NCBI RefSeq assembly: GCF_034119865.1
Contig: NZ_CP139421.1
Location: 992,001 to 1,056,000, forward strand
Source of the DNA: Algoriphagus sp. NG3
GTDB taxonomy: Bacteria > Bacteroidota > Bacteroidia > Cytophagales > Cyclobacteriaceae
Length of the DNA stretch: 64,000 bases
Reading direction: 5' to 3'
The first letter of the stretch is position 1, and every line of letters begins with the position of its first letter. Of this stretch, positions 9,997-19,076 are shown one piece after another. The position numbers and the translations under genes are program-made. The notes beneath the pieces were generated by a model, which did not search any database, was not told the DNA's origin, and saw nothing but the letters and a program-made list of their open reading frames with translations.

Positions 9997-10692
9997 TCAA
10001 AATCGATAAAGCAACAATAAGTGTAATCCGTGGTTGTCGAAGTTTGTTCTCTCTTTTTCGCGTCCGGTTATCAGAATTGGATCTAATCGTTGCTTGTGAG
10101 CAAGACGCATAAAAGGTTCAGCAATAAATTTTGTTTTATCTGTTACTTTGTAAGCAAATCCTATAGTGCCTGTCAGAGAAGTTGAAAAGTGATTAATCTC
10201 ACGTTTTTTTTTAGTTTCCATTTTAGGTATGTATGAAATGTAAAACGATTGAAAATCGTACGCTGTCACAGCATTCAAATTCATATATAGTTCCCATTTT
10301 TCTTTAGAAATAATATATTTATTGATTCCTAACGGTATTTCAATGGTGTTATAACCGTATTTTTCAACGTGAGCCAAAATTTTGGTACAACTTACACCTG
10401 GTTCCGAGAAGTGACAGTGGTCAAACGGAACAATCATTTCATAATGTCTTTTGATGTAATTTGCGCCGAAGTTGAGCCCCCAAGAATTCATAAACCTCTT
10501 TTGCATTCGAATTCCAATTCCAAAAAAATCTGTCTTGCTATTTCTTTCTTCGTATCCGGGGCCATAAATCATTTTGCTGCGGGTCTCGCTTTGGAATGAA
10601 AAAGCTGGTCCGATAAAAAAATCATTGGTTTGTGCAAAAATTGAGAAAGTCATCCATAGTATTGTCGTTATAGTTAGTATTGTTTTTTTCAT
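9997..10692 (-). CDS. Secreted beta-barrel-like envelope protein, unknown function
   Basis: A 231-residue protein with an N-terminal signal peptide (MKKTILTITTILWMTFSIFAQ). The rest is rich in alternating aromatic/polar strands and ends with HLLLLYRF, a terminal aromatic as in small outer-membrane barrels. I do not recognise a named family. It lies 28 bases after the next minus-strand gene, so it could be the third gene of a cluster starting with the LVIVD lipoprotein at 12,611. Its codon use appears more AT-rich than its neighbours, hinting at a more recent addition. Confidence 0.6.
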   Translation of the reverse strand: MKKTILTITTILWMTFSIFAQTNDFFIGPAFSFQSETRSKMIYGPGYEERNSKTDFFGIGIRMQKRFMNSWGLNFGANYIKRHYEMIVPFDHCHFSEPGVSCTKILAHVEKYGYNTIEIPLGINKYIISKEKWELYMNLNAVTAYDFQSFYISYIPKMETKKKREINHFSTSLTGTIGFAYKVTDKTKFIAEPFMRLAHKQRLDPILITGREKERTNFDNHGLHLLLLYRF

Positions 10693-10720
10693 GACTTGTC
10701 ATTGTGCAGTTTGTACTAGC

Positions 10721-11341
10721 TTAATACATCAGCCCAATCCGGAAAACCATACTTCTATATAGGTACTCTGTTTCATTCAATGAATTAAACCCGGGAGGGA
10801 GCTGGTCTGTAGCAACCACCTGGGCACCAGGCTGTATCAAACTTCCCTGAAAATAGGATAGATCCTGTCGCTTGTATGCCACACTGAAAGAAAGGGAGGT
10901 ATTGCCTTTCCGTGCAGGAAAGGCAATACCTACCGATGGACTGAACAGCAATCCCCCACGGTACCAGCTTTTATTCCATTCAGTACTTACTTTTTCTTCC
11001 AGAAGTGCAGAGCCTATTCCCAGATCCAAGCCTCCAAAAATCTTTGGCTTGCCATCTTTTCCCAGAAAACCCCGGTAACCAAAGGCAAAAGGAATAATAG
11101 AAATGTCATCATACTGATCCAATCCAACTGAAAAACCCACTACATGATTTCTGCTGAGACGAGCACCATGGAAACTTATGAGACTGACATCTCTACGCTT
11201 TTTATGAGTCCCGTCCCACTGCTCGGCACCTTTACCCATTAGGATGCCGATTTCCGTCTGCCCAAAATAGAGTTTATCCTGCGCCTTGAGCTTAAAGGAA
11301 AGTATAAATCCAGTAAATAAGATTAGTAAAAATTTGGCCAT
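10721..11341 (-). CDS. Secreted barrel-like protein, unknown function
   Basis: About 206 residues when started at MAKFLLILFTGFILSFKLKAQ, which is a good signal peptide and leaves an 8-base gap to the upstream gene; the ATG at 11,359 would overlap that gene. The mature part contains repeated glycine/aromatic beta-strand patterns (IGILMGKGAEQW, FGGLDLGIG) and ends in FRIGLMY, suggesting a small outer-membrane barrel. Family not recognised. It follows the LVIVD lipoprotein closely on the same strand, so joint expression is likely. Confidence 0.65.
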   Translation of the reverse strand: MAKFLLILFTGFILSFKLKAQDKLYFGQTEIGILMGKGAEQWDGTHKKRRDVSLISFHGARLSRNHVVGFSVGLDQYDDISIIPFAFGYRGFLGKDGKPKIFGGLDLGIGSALLEEKVSTEWNKSWYRGGLLFSPSVGIAFPARKGNTSLSFSVAYKRQDLSYFQGSLIQPGAQVVATDQLPPGFNSLNETEYLYRSMVFRIGLMY

Positions 11342-11348
11342 TCGTGGA

Positions 11349-12611
11349 TCAATAGACATTGATAGGGTTTTTGACTTGTATGCAGCTTAGTTTTCGCAGT
11401 TTTGCGGGATTGCTATAATCAAATTGGCATACGCCGTCAGGACCGATTACGATAAGAGATTTTGGTCCGGGAATCAGATCAACAGACTTTTGGCTGGTCA
11501 GAAACTCAAGTTGGTTTTGGTCTATAGACATCACATCATTGACTTTAAAGCTTTTCAGGCCATGCATCCCTTCTGCTATGTAGAGGTATTGACCTGCCAG
11601 TCCCAATCCGTGTGGGTTGAGCATGGGATATGCTTTTTTAAGTGTAGGATTATATAGGTTTTTGATGTCAATTACCTGAAGTTCATTCAGGCCATTCCAG
11701 CAGGCATTGCCATTTCTTAAGGTTACAAATGCATAATCTGAATTCACCACCACTGGGTCACAAGCCTGGACATGTTCGTAAACGGCCATTCTCGTAGGGG
11801 AATTAGGAGTGCTGGCATCATAGATATGCATACCGACATTGGATCCGATGAATAGTTTGTCCTGAAATGGAAAAATTGTTTCGATTCCCCAGCCTAGGTC
11901 AATTGGTTTAACAAAGGATGGATCAGAAGGATTAGCTACATTAAAGACCCGCAGAGTGGTTTCATCTACTGCATATAAATGCTTGTTTGAGAGGGTAAAA
12001 CGGGCCATGGAGCCTCCTGTACCATAGCTCTGGGACGCAGCTGAAAGGTTGGCGGAAAAGCTCATCCTAGAATCCATCATCCATGCACCTTGTTGCCATC
12101 CACCTCTTTCCCATCCAGGATTTTCTGTGGTGAGTACAGTGTCTTTAAATGTGATGATTTCACCAGTCTCATGATAATACATGTGGGTAAACACATCTTC
12201 AACCCGTTTTATAAGTTTGATATTGTCAATATTGCTTAGGTCAAAAGCCAATAGGTCCACATAATTATCCGCATAAAGGATGTTTCCATTTACTGCCAAG
12301 TCCACGTTACCTGCTATGGGTATGAAGCTTAAATTAACGGGGTTTGCAGGATCCTCATTGTTCAGGATATGGATTCCCTTAGTAGGCTCGTTGATAAAGA
12401 GATAATCTTGATAGATGTAGATTTTCCCTGGATTATCCAGAGGCTTGGCAGGCTCAGTAGTGATCACTCTTGCTCTGATGTCACTCATTTCATAATAAAC
12501 GGGCATCATCGTATGATAGGTGTATGAGTTCGTGACTTCATCCTGGCAGGAAGAAAATAATAGGACCGCAAACAACAATAAGAGTGGAAAGGGATTGTAG
12601 AAAGATTTCAT
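11349..12611 (-). CDS. LVIVD-repeat lipoprotein
   Basis: A 420-residue lipoprotein with signal sequence and lipobox FSSCQDE, so it is probably anchored in the envelope. The body is made of propeller-type LVIVD repeats, each with a pattern of short strand, name-like position and 'V.D' or 'F.V..P..P' turn: for example GIHILNNEDPANPVNL, LRVFNVANPSDPSF and LQVIDIKNLYNPTL. Such proteins are common in Bacteroidota and Archaea, with no established biochemical role. It is the first gene of a minus-strand cluster with the two barrel-like proteins downstream. Expression may start in the 455-base spacer shared with the divergent dehydrogenase gene. Confidence 0.82.
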   Translation of the reverse strand: MKSFYNPFPLLLLFAVLLFSSCQDEVTNSYTYHTMMPVYYEMSDIRARVITTEPAKPLDNPGKIYIYQDYLFINEPTKGIHILNNEDPANPVNLSFIPIAGNVDLAVNGNILYADNYVDLLAFDLSNIDNIKLIKRVEDVFTHMYYHETGEIITFKDTVLTTENPGWERGGWQQGAWMMDSRMSFSANLSAASQSYGTGGSMARFTLSNKHLYAVDETTLRVFNVANPSDPSFVKPIDLGWGIETIFPFQDKLFIGSNVGMHIYDASTPNSPTRMAVYEHVQACDPVVVNSDYAFVTLRNGNACWNGLNELQVIDIKNLYNPTLKKAYPMLNPHGLGLAGQYLYIAEGMHGLKSFKVNDVMSIDQNQLEFLTSQKSVDLIPGPKSLIVIGPDGVCQFDYSNPAKLRKLSCIQVKNPINVY

Positions 12612-13066
12612 ATGGATGGGATTTAGCGGTATAAGTATGTTTTATCTATAGACGAAGCCGAACAATGATTTGCTACACAGGAGTTTAAAGAAATTTCAAT
12701 TAAGTCTAAGATTGCCTGTTTTTTTTAAGTAGATGCCCTTTCTAATATAAATATTACATGTATATCCGCTTTTATGCCAGTAAAGAGGCTAAAGCAAAAT
12801 AGAATATGATTAACTCTAGCATTTAGCCCGCTTCGGTCACCCGTCTTCGGTCTTCTGTCCGGCTAAGCAAAGTAATTATGGCAACTGGCATCATTCCGTA
12901 TATCCATGAAATATTATATCTATCACATTGGATAGAGCGATGATTCATGATTTTTTTGTATTGATATGTAAAACACAAGTTTTATCTGAAACCATTAATC
13001 AAATTCATATGCCTAGATTTTCAGATTTCTTTACCTTCAAGATCTGAAAATATCCCATCCAGTCCT
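12612..13066. other. Divergent intergenic region
   Basis: This 455-base spacer separates the LVIVD lipoprotein (minus) from the sugar dehydrogenase (plus), so both promoters should lie here. It is AT-rich and encodes no convincing protein. A segment at about 12,832-12,866 (CGGTCACCCGTC, CGGTCTTCTGTCCGG) resembles the GACGGAAGACAGGAGACAGG tract near 53,650 read on the other strand, so it is probably a dispersed repeat. An inverted repeat just before the plus-strand start is listed separately. Confidence 0.6.
13017..13051 (+). promoter_or_regulatory. Perfect inverted repeat before the sugar dehydrogenase start
   Basis: ATTTTCAGAT at 13,017-13,026 and ATCTGAAAAT at 13,042-13,051 form a perfect 10-bp inverted repeat with a 15-base loop. 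It ends 15 bases before the start codon at 13,067. It could be a regulator operator or a 5' mRNA hairpin affecting initiation. No T-tract follows, so it is not an intrinsic terminator. Function is inferred. Confidence 0.45.
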
Positions 13067-15724
13067 ATGAGAAAGTATCTGCTGCTGCTTGCAGTATGTT
13101 GTGTGTTGAGTTGTACATCAAGAGTTGAAGATCCCTTCGCTATCGTAAAGCCCGATGAATCCAGATTTACGAAGGTTCCACTGGCGGGAAATTTCAATGA
13201 ACCCATGGAGATAGAGGTGTTGGACAACGGCGATGTATTGATCATTGAGCGGCATGGGAATCTTAAATTATATCAGGCCGAAACTGGACATACTTCAATA
13301 GTGGGCACCTTGGATGTATTTCCCGAGCGGGAAGATGGCTTGATGGGGATGGCAAAGGATCCGGATTTTGAAAAAAACAATTGGCTGTATCTGTACTACG
13401 CTCCCGTCAGTGAGCCTACATTGAACAGAATTTCCCGCTTTGATTTTGTGGAGAACAAGCTGGATCTAAACTCCGAAGTCGTGATTTTGGATGTGGAGAT
13501 CTACCGAGGATGCTGCCACTCAGGTGGAGGTTTGGAGTTTGATTCAGAAGGGAATCTGTATTTGGGTATTGGGGATGATTCCACACCTTTTGAGTCCAGT
13601 AATTTCAATCCTATCGACGAGCGTCAGGATCAGCCCAAGAATGTAGATGCCCAGAGAAGTTCCGGAAATACAAATGATCTACGTGGGGCAATTCTCCGGA
13701 TCAAACCAAAGCCCGAAGGTGGATATTCCATTCCAGAGGATAATTTATTTCCTGTAGGCACGCCGAATACCCGTCCGGAAATCTATATTAAAGGAAACCG
13801 GAATCCATTTAGGTTCTCAATAGACAGCCATAATGGAAATCTTTTTTGGGGGGAAGTAGGCCCTGATGCTTCAGAGGATAAGGAAGGCCGTGGTCCTAGA
13901 GGTTATGATGAGATCAATGTGGCCACCCGCCCCGGGTTTTATGGCTGGCCCTATTTTGTGGGTGACAATTACGCTTACTGGAAGTATGACTTTGCTACAG
14001 GAGAAAGTTTGTATCAGTTTGACCCGAAAGCTCCCAGAAATACCTCACCAAACAATACAGGAATAGAAATCTTACCTGAAGCTCAGCCTGCTTTAATTTA
14101 CTATCCATATGCCGAGTCCGATGAATTCCCCATGCTCGGACAAGGAGGCAGGAATGCTATGGCCGGTGAGGTCTATTACCGGGAGGATTATGAGGATTCT
14201 GACGTGAGGTTTCCCGGTTATTACTCTGGTAAGCTTTTTATATACGACTGGATGCGCAACTGGATTTTTACCGTAAGCCTGACAGAGAATTTTGAATACG
14301 ATACCATGGAGCGCTTTATGCCGGAAACCCATTTTGAGAAGCCTATGGATATGCAGTTTGCCATAGATGGCTCCTTGTATGTGTTGGAATATGGTACGTT
14401 CTGGAGGGCAAATAATGACGATTCTGGATTGTACAGGATAGTTTTTTCCGAAGGAAATAGAAAACCGGAAGTGAAAATATCAGCTGACCGGATACAAGGC
14501 GCGGCTCCGCTGACGGTGAATTTTTCTTCAGAAGGAACCCAAGATCCAGACACTGATGATAACATTACTTTTCAGTGGGAATTTGGAGAAAATGGAGCTA
14601 TATCCGCTGAAGAAAATCCTGCGCATACATTCGAAGCGCCTGGCGTGTACAAGGTGACCTTGACAGTAACTGATCAGGAAGGCGAATCAGCAACTTCATT
14701 TTTGGAAGTGAGGGTAGGAAATGAGGCGCCTGTTGTGTCCATTGATTGGGGAGGAAACAGAAGCTTCTATTTTGGAAAAGAGACAATCAATTATAGTACG
14801 ACAGCAACTGATAAGGAAGATGGAGAAATAGAGCCATCTCAAATAAATGTGACCATAGATTACCTAGAAGGGGGATATGATCTGATAGAGATGGGTCATC
14901 AGGAGGAAGTATTGAGTATTGGAGAAACATACATCAACGAGGCGGGTTGCAAAGCCTGTCATGGAATCAGCAATGAGTCAGTAGGCCCGGATTATACGGC
15001 AGTTTCGGAGAAATACAAAAATGATCCCAATGCAAAAGCCTATTTGGTCGGTAAAATAAAAAATGGGGGTGCTGGAGTATGGGGTGAGCAGATTATGCCG
15101 GGACACACGCATTTAGATGATACTAGAATTAATCAGATGGTTGACTTTGTACTGGGTATTGCCAATCCAAATGCAAAATCTGCGATGCCGGCAGCTGGCA
15201 GTTATACCATTAGATCTACAGATGATGAGGATGGATTCTACATGGTGCAGGCATCTTACGAGGATCAGGGTGCCAACGGGATCCCTCCGATAAAAACCAT
15301 AACTCAACTAAAACTGAGGAATACACTCGTATCCGCCTATAGCGCTGATGGTTTAAAAGGTGCGGCAAGGGCAAATCCTGAAGACGAATATTATGTGCAG
15401 TTTACCGAAGCGGGTTCTTGGCTAATGCTCAAAGACCTTGATTTAGATCAGATCAGTAAAATCACACTTTCTGTGATGCCAGGAAACACTATAGGCAATA
15501 TCGAAGTAAGGGCAGGATCACCCGATGGACCGCTAGTGGGACAAACTGATCTGTTGAATAGAGAATCCAGGCCAGCCACAGAGCCTGAAGAGGGCTGGTT
15601 TGAAGTTCCCGTACCTATTATGGCTTCGGATTACTACGGGGATTTATATTTCGTATATGTGTCAGAAAGAGGTGTCAATATCTGGAATACCTTCAATCTG
15701 AAAATGATAAAATTCCAAAGGTAA
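13067..15724 (+). CDS. PQQ-type sugar dehydrogenase fused to PKD, cytochrome c and C-terminal binding domain (lipoprotein)
   Basis: An 885-residue envelope lipoprotein (lipobox VLSCTS near residue 16). Residues about 35-450 form a glucose/sorbosone dehydrogenase propeller: EDGLMGMAKDPDF, GNRNPFRFSID, FYGWPYFVG. Residues about 463-550 are a PKD domain ending GVYKVTLTVTDQEGES. A monohaem cytochrome c domain follows, with CKACHG at about 627 and a distal ligand candidate in QIMPGH. From about 711 the tail resembles a CBM6-like beta-sandwich. The likely reaction is sugar or aldose oxidation, with electrons passed internally to the haem. The fusion removes the need for a separate soluble cytochrome. 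Substrate unknown. Confidence 0.85.
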   Translation: MRKYLLLLAVCCVLSCTSRVEDPFAIVKPDESRFTKVPLAGNFNEPMEIEVLDNGDVLIIERHGNLKLYQAETGHTSIVGTLDVFPEREDGLMGMAKDPDFEKNNWLYLYYAPVSEPTLNRISRFDFVENKLDLNSEVVILDVEIYRGCCHSGGGLEFDSEGNLYLGIGDDSTPFESSNFNPIDERQDQPKNVDAQRSSGNTNDLRGAILRIKPKPEGGYSIPEDNLFPVGTPNTRPEIYIKGNRNPFRFSIDSHNGNLFWGEVGPDASEDKEGRGPRGYDEINVATRPGFYGWPYFVGDNYAYWKYDFATGESLYQFDPKAPRNTSPNNTGIEILPEAQPALIYYPYAESDEFPMLGQGGRNAMAGEVYYREDYEDSDVRFPGYYSGKLFIYDWMRNWIFTVSLTENFEYDTMERFMPETHFEKPMDMQFAIDGSLYVLEYGTFWRANNDDSGLYRIVFSEGNRKPEVKISADRIQGAAPLTVNFSSEGTQDPDTDDNITFQWEFGENGAISAEENPAHTFEAPGVYKVTLTVTDQEGESATSFLEVRVGNEAPVVSIDWGGNRSFYFGKETINYSTTATDKEDGEIEPSQINVTIDYLEGGYDLIEMGHQEEVLSIGETYINEAGCKACHGISNESVGPDYTAVSEKYKNDPNAKAYLVGKIKNGGAGVWGEQIMPGHTHLDDTRINQMVDFVLGIANPNAKSAMPAAGSYTIRSTDDEDGFYMVQASYEDQGANGIPPIKTITQLKLRNTLVSAYSADGLKGAARANPEDEYYVQFTEAGSWLMLKDLDLDQISKITLSVMPGNTIGNIEVRAGSPDGPLVGQTDLLNRESRPATEPEEGWFEVPVPIMASDYYGDLYFVYVSERGVNIWNTFNLKMIKFQR

Positions 15725-15788
15725 CCGTAACCATTTCCTGTGTTATTAGTTAAAAGAGGTGAGCTTAAACCACTAACCAACTATAACT

Positions 15789-16643
15789 ATGAAATTTTAC
15801 ACAATTATTCTGATGATTCTGTTCACATGTATAGGTACGGCTTCCTATGCGCAAAATTCCGTATTTCAGATTTCCGATGGCAAGAAAGATTTTGAACTCC
15901 GGGCAGTTGCCGAATTGGGGTTTTTAGGTGTTCTGAGCAATAAAGTCCAATTTGGCGAAAATGGCACCTACTTCGATTACAAGAAAAACGGTGGGCAAAA
16001 TGTTCTTTTTCCGGTAGGTAGGGTCTCACTCGAATTGGACATAAAAGAGAGAAATACCATTATTCTATTGTACCAACCGCTTACGATTCAGACACAGTCC
16101 TTACTGACAGAGGATGTGGTAGTAAATGATTTGACATTTCCTGCAAACAGTTCCGTTGATTTACTGTACAATTTCCCCTTTTATAGAGTTAGTTATTTAC
16201 GGGAACTGCTTCCAGATCAAGAACGATGGGGACTGGCAGTGGGGGGTAGTGTGCAGCTGAGAAATGCTACCATTACATTCGAATCCACGGACGGAGAAAG
16301 ATTCCGAACTAACCAAGACGTAGGGGTGGTGCCTGCATTGAAAGTCCGTAGTAGATATGATTTATCTGAGCTGCTATACCTAGAGTTGGAGGCTGACGGA
16401 ATCTATGCTCCGATCAGCTACCTGAATGGCAGTGACAACGAGGTGAAGGGTGCGATTTTGGATGCAAGTATCCGATCTGGTCTTAAAGTGACCCAGGATG
16501 TCAACGCATTTCTCAATCTTCGATATCTTGGTGGAGGAGCGGAAGGCGCATCAGACGATGAGCCAGGACCGGGAGATGGATACGTGAAGAACTGGCTTAA
16601 TTTTATTACTGTTTCTACAGGCTTTGTATATAAATTTAATTGA
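15789..16643 (+). CDS. Secreted outer-membrane-barrel-like protein
   Basis: A 284-residue protein with a signal peptide ending near SYAQ. Many amphipathic strands follow (RVSLELDIKERNTIILLYQP, RVSYLRELL, LYLELEADGIY) and the C-terminus is VSTGFVYKFN, with the terminal aromatic preference of barrel proteins. It lies 64 bases after the dehydrogenase-cytochrome gene on the same strand and ends at a clear terminator, so the two may form one unit. No family name can be assigned; its role is unknown. Confidence 0.7.
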   Translation: MKFYTIILMILFTCIGTASYAQNSVFQISDGKKDFELRAVAELGFLGVLSNKVQFGENGTYFDYKKNGGQNVLFPVGRVSLELDIKERNTIILLYQPLTIQTQSLLTEDVVVNDLTFPANSSVDLLYNFPFYRVSYLRELLPDQERWGLAVGGSVQLRNATITFESTDGERFRTNQDVGVVPALKVRSRYDLSELLYLELEADGIYAPISYLNGSDNEVKGAILDASIRSGLKVTQDVNAFLNLRYLGGGAEGASDDEPGPGDGYVKNWLNFITVSTGFVYKFN

Positions 16644-16655
16644 TAGTAATTATTG

Positions 16656-16692
16656 TGGGAGATTGAATTTTCAGTCTCCCATTATTTTTTTT
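16656..16692 (+). terminator. Intrinsic terminator after the barrel-like gene
   Basis: GGGAGATTGAA (16,657-16,667) pairs with TTCAGTCTCCC (16,670-16,680), with one G-U pair and a short loop, followed by ATTATTTTTTTT. This is a standard rho-independent terminator 13 bases after the stop at 16,643. Confidence 0.8.
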
Positions 16693-16730
16693 AAAACTAT
16701 TTTTTTAAATTCCTTCAAACTTTTTAGCGT

Positions 16731-17099
16731 ATGGCAATAGAGAAAAAACACTGTTTGAACTGCAATGCAGTAATCCAGGGAAGAATAGACAAAAAATTCT
16801 GTGATGATCAATGCAGGAACACCTACAATAATCAGCAGAATGCTTTTTCCACCAACTACATCAGGCGTGTAAACCACAGCTTGAAGAAAAACCGGAATAT
16901 TCTGGAAGGTATCATTCCTGCAGGAGAAGAAATGGGAAAGACAACCCGGGATCGCTTGATTCGGGACGGCTTTCTGTTCAAGTATTTTACCCATATCTAC
17001 GAAACCAAGAAAGGCAACATCTATCATTACTGCTATGATTATGGCTATCTGGAACTGGAAGGTGATTGGTTTTTGGTGGTAAAAGGAAAGGAAGTATAG
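16731..17099 (+). CDS. Small zinc-ribbon protein, unknown function
   Basis: A 122-residue protein opening with a four-cysteine cluster: HCLNCNAVIQG then KKFCDDQCRNTY (two CxxC-like pairs near residues 8-11 and 24-28). This should bind zinc in the manner of short treble-clef or ribbon modules. The remainder is basic then aromatic (YHYCYDYGYLELEGDWFLV). The pattern is familiar from conserved hypothetical proteins of Bacteroidota. Nucleic-acid binding is possible but unproven. The DEAD-box gene follows 46 bases downstream. Confidence 0.65.
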   Translation: MAIEKKHCLNCNAVIQGRIDKKFCDDQCRNTYNNQQNAFSTNYIRRVNHSLKKNRNILEGIIPAGEEMGKTTRDRLIRDGFLFKYFTHIYETKKGNIYHYCYDYGYLELEGDWFLVVKGKEV

Positions 17100-17145
17100 C
17101 AAGTCAGAAGGAATAAAATGCATAGCTCAGAGGAATTGGGTACTT

Positions 17146-18477
17146 TTGGGTGTGTCAGAAAATCTACAAGAAACCACCGCCCAGTATCTCGAAAGCCTTT
17201 CGATTGATAGCCTCAATGAAATGCAGACTGAGTTTATATCCAGAGCAGCCAAGAACCCACATATCATACTTCTTTCGCCTACAGGTTCAGGCAAAACAGT
17301 TGCGTTTTTGATCCCTCTACTAAATTCACTAAAAGAAAATGTACGGGAAGTCCAGGCGCTGATCATTGTGCCTTCCCGTGAACTGGCAATCCAGATCGAG
17401 CAGGTTTTCAAAGGAATGAAAACTCCGTTTAGAGTTAGTACAGTTTATGGTGGGCACTCATCCAAACTGGAATCGAATAGCCTTGGTGAAGCACCAGATG
17501 TGATTATCGGTACGCCCGGAAGATTGGCAGATCATATAGAACGGGAATCGTTTGATGCCAAAACTGTTCAGGCTGTGGTTTTGGATGAGTTTGACAAATC
17601 ACTTCAAATGGGCTTTCATGAGCAGTTGAAAGTTGTATTTGCAGCGCTGAGTGGGCAACAAAGGCATATGCTGACTTCTGCAACAGTGCTAAAACGTCTG
17701 CCTGATTTTCTGCCCTTTGTAGATCATCGCACCGTAAACTTCCTCAAAGATGTGGGGGAGTCCAAACTTGAGCTGAAGATCGTCCACAGTTCCAGCAAAG
17801 AAAAAGGAGAGACGCTGATGCGGCTAGTGGCGGGATTTCAGAATGAGTCATGCATTGTGTTTTGTAATCACCGGGATGCAGTAGATAGATTGAGCACCTT
17901 GCTTAATGATTATGATTATTTGCACTCGGTGCTGCATGGAGGTCTGGAGCAGATCGATCGGGAAAAAAACCTGATCCGCTTCCGGAGCAAGGTTACCAAT
18001 TTGTTGATTGCCACAGACCTCGCGTCACGTGGTCTGGATATCCCTGAGATCAAGCATGTGGTACATTATCAGCTGCCTCCCAAGGAAGATGCTTTTATCC
18101 ATAGAAACGGCCGGACCGCCAGAATGCATGCGGAAGGTTTGTCTTATCTGATTCTCGCAAATGATGAGTCCAAGCCAGATTATTTGGATGGATTTATAGA
18201 GGAAATAAAAGTGGAAGCTAAGCTAGTTCCGCCGGTTACCCAGGAATGGACCTGCCTCTATGTAAGTGCGGGTAAAAAGGACAAGGTGAGCAAAGGTGAT
18301 ATCGTAGGTATGCTTACCAAAAAAGGTGGCTTGACCAGCTCGGAAATAGGACTGATTACGATTATGGATTTTGCTTCTTATGTAGCTGTGAAAAGCAATC
18401 TGGTGCAAAAACTTCTGCCCAAACTTAAGAACGAGCGCGTGAAAAAAGTGAAGGTAAAGATTGAGGAAGCGAATTAG
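17146..18477 (+). CDS. DEAD-box RNA helicase with DbpA-like C-terminal domain
   Basis: An ATP-dependent RNA helicase of about 443 residues. Q-motif-like LNEMQ, motif I SPTGSGKT, PSRELA, TPGRL, motif II LDEFD (DEFD instead of DEAD), motif III TSAT, ATDLASRGLDIPE and motif VI HRNGRTAR are all present. The last 80 residues (WTCLYVSAGKKDKVSKGDI, then KGGLTSSEIG and AVKSNLVQKLL) match the DbpA RNA-binding domain, which in DbpA targets 23S rRNA. A ribosome assembly role is therefore likely. No ATG fits: translation must use TTG at 17,146 or GTG at 17,152, so the exact start is uncertain. Confidence 0.87.
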   Translation: MGVSENLQETTAQYLESLSIDSLNEMQTEFISRAAKNPHIILLSPTGSGKTVAFLIPLLNSLKENVREVQALIIVPSRELAIQIEQVFKGMKTPFRVSTVYGGHSSKLESNSLGEAPDVIIGTPGRLADHIERESFDAKTVQAVVLDEFDKSLQMGFHEQLKVVFAALSGQQRHMLTSATVLKRLPDFLPFVDHRTVNFLKDVGESKLELKIVHSSSKEKGETLMRLVAGFQNESCIVFCNHRDAVDRLSTLLNDYDYLHSVLHGGLEQIDREKNLIRFRSKVTNLLIATDLASRGLDIPEIKHVVHYQLPPKEDAFIHRNGRTARMHAEGLSYLILANDESKPDYLDGFIEEIKVEAKLVPPVTQEWTCLYVSAGKKDKVSKGDIVGMLTKKGGLTSSEIGLITIMDFASYVAVKSNLVQKLLPKLKNERVKKVKVKIEEAN

Positions 18478-18651
18478 GTCTCAGTTAGCAGTCGCAGTGG
18501 TCAGGTGTGGTTGTATCGATTTAGTAGTCAAGTTTAGTTGATACTAAGTCAAAAGGAAAATTTCAACCACCATGTTTAATACTGGCATTAATTTCCATTT
18601 TTTTAGCTTTCAATTTCCTTATCTTAATGTTTCGAAAAACTTAGCAGTTTT

Positions 18652-19071
18652 ATGAAAAAACGCATCACCGGCATAGGAGGTATATTTTTCAAAGTAAAAG
18701 ATCCGGCAAAGACTAAAGATTGGTATGCACAACATCTTGGTTTGGGGACGGATGACTATGGATCTACTTTTGAATGGCGAAGTTCTGTGAATCCCAATCA
18801 AAAAGGCTTCACACAATGGTCTCCTATGAGAGATGATACAGTCTATTTCAAGCCTTCGGAGAAAGAGTTTATGATCAATTATCGGGTAGAAAATCTCATA
18901 GAATTGGTGGAGGAGTTAAAAGCTGAGGGAGTGACTATCCTGGATGAGATTGAAGAAACGGAATATGGCAAGTTTGTACATATAATGGATCCGGATGGGC
19001 ATAGCCTGGAGCTCTGGGAGCCAGTGGATGAAGTGTATGATAAGTTGGTAATAGGAAGAACAAAAAGCTAA
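18652..19071 (+). CDS. VOC family protein (glyoxalase-like)
   Basis: A 139-residue single-unit vicinal oxygen chelate protein: GGIFFKVKDPAKTKDWYAQH at the start, and FVHIMDPDGHSLELWEP near 110-126 holding the conserved C-terminal Glu ligand. The N-terminal metal ligand position has no His, so it may not be a metal enzyme in the usual sense. It is followed after five bases by a small GNAT gene and probably shares its message. Substrate unknown. Confidence 0.78.
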   Translation: MKKRITGIGGIFFKVKDPAKTKDWYAQHLGLGTDDYGSTFEWRSSVNPNQKGFTQWSPMRDDTVYFKPSEKEFMINYRVENLIELVEELKAEGVTILDEIEETEYGKFVHIMDPDGHSLELWEPVDEVYDKLVIGRTKS

Positions 19072-19076
19072 AACTT

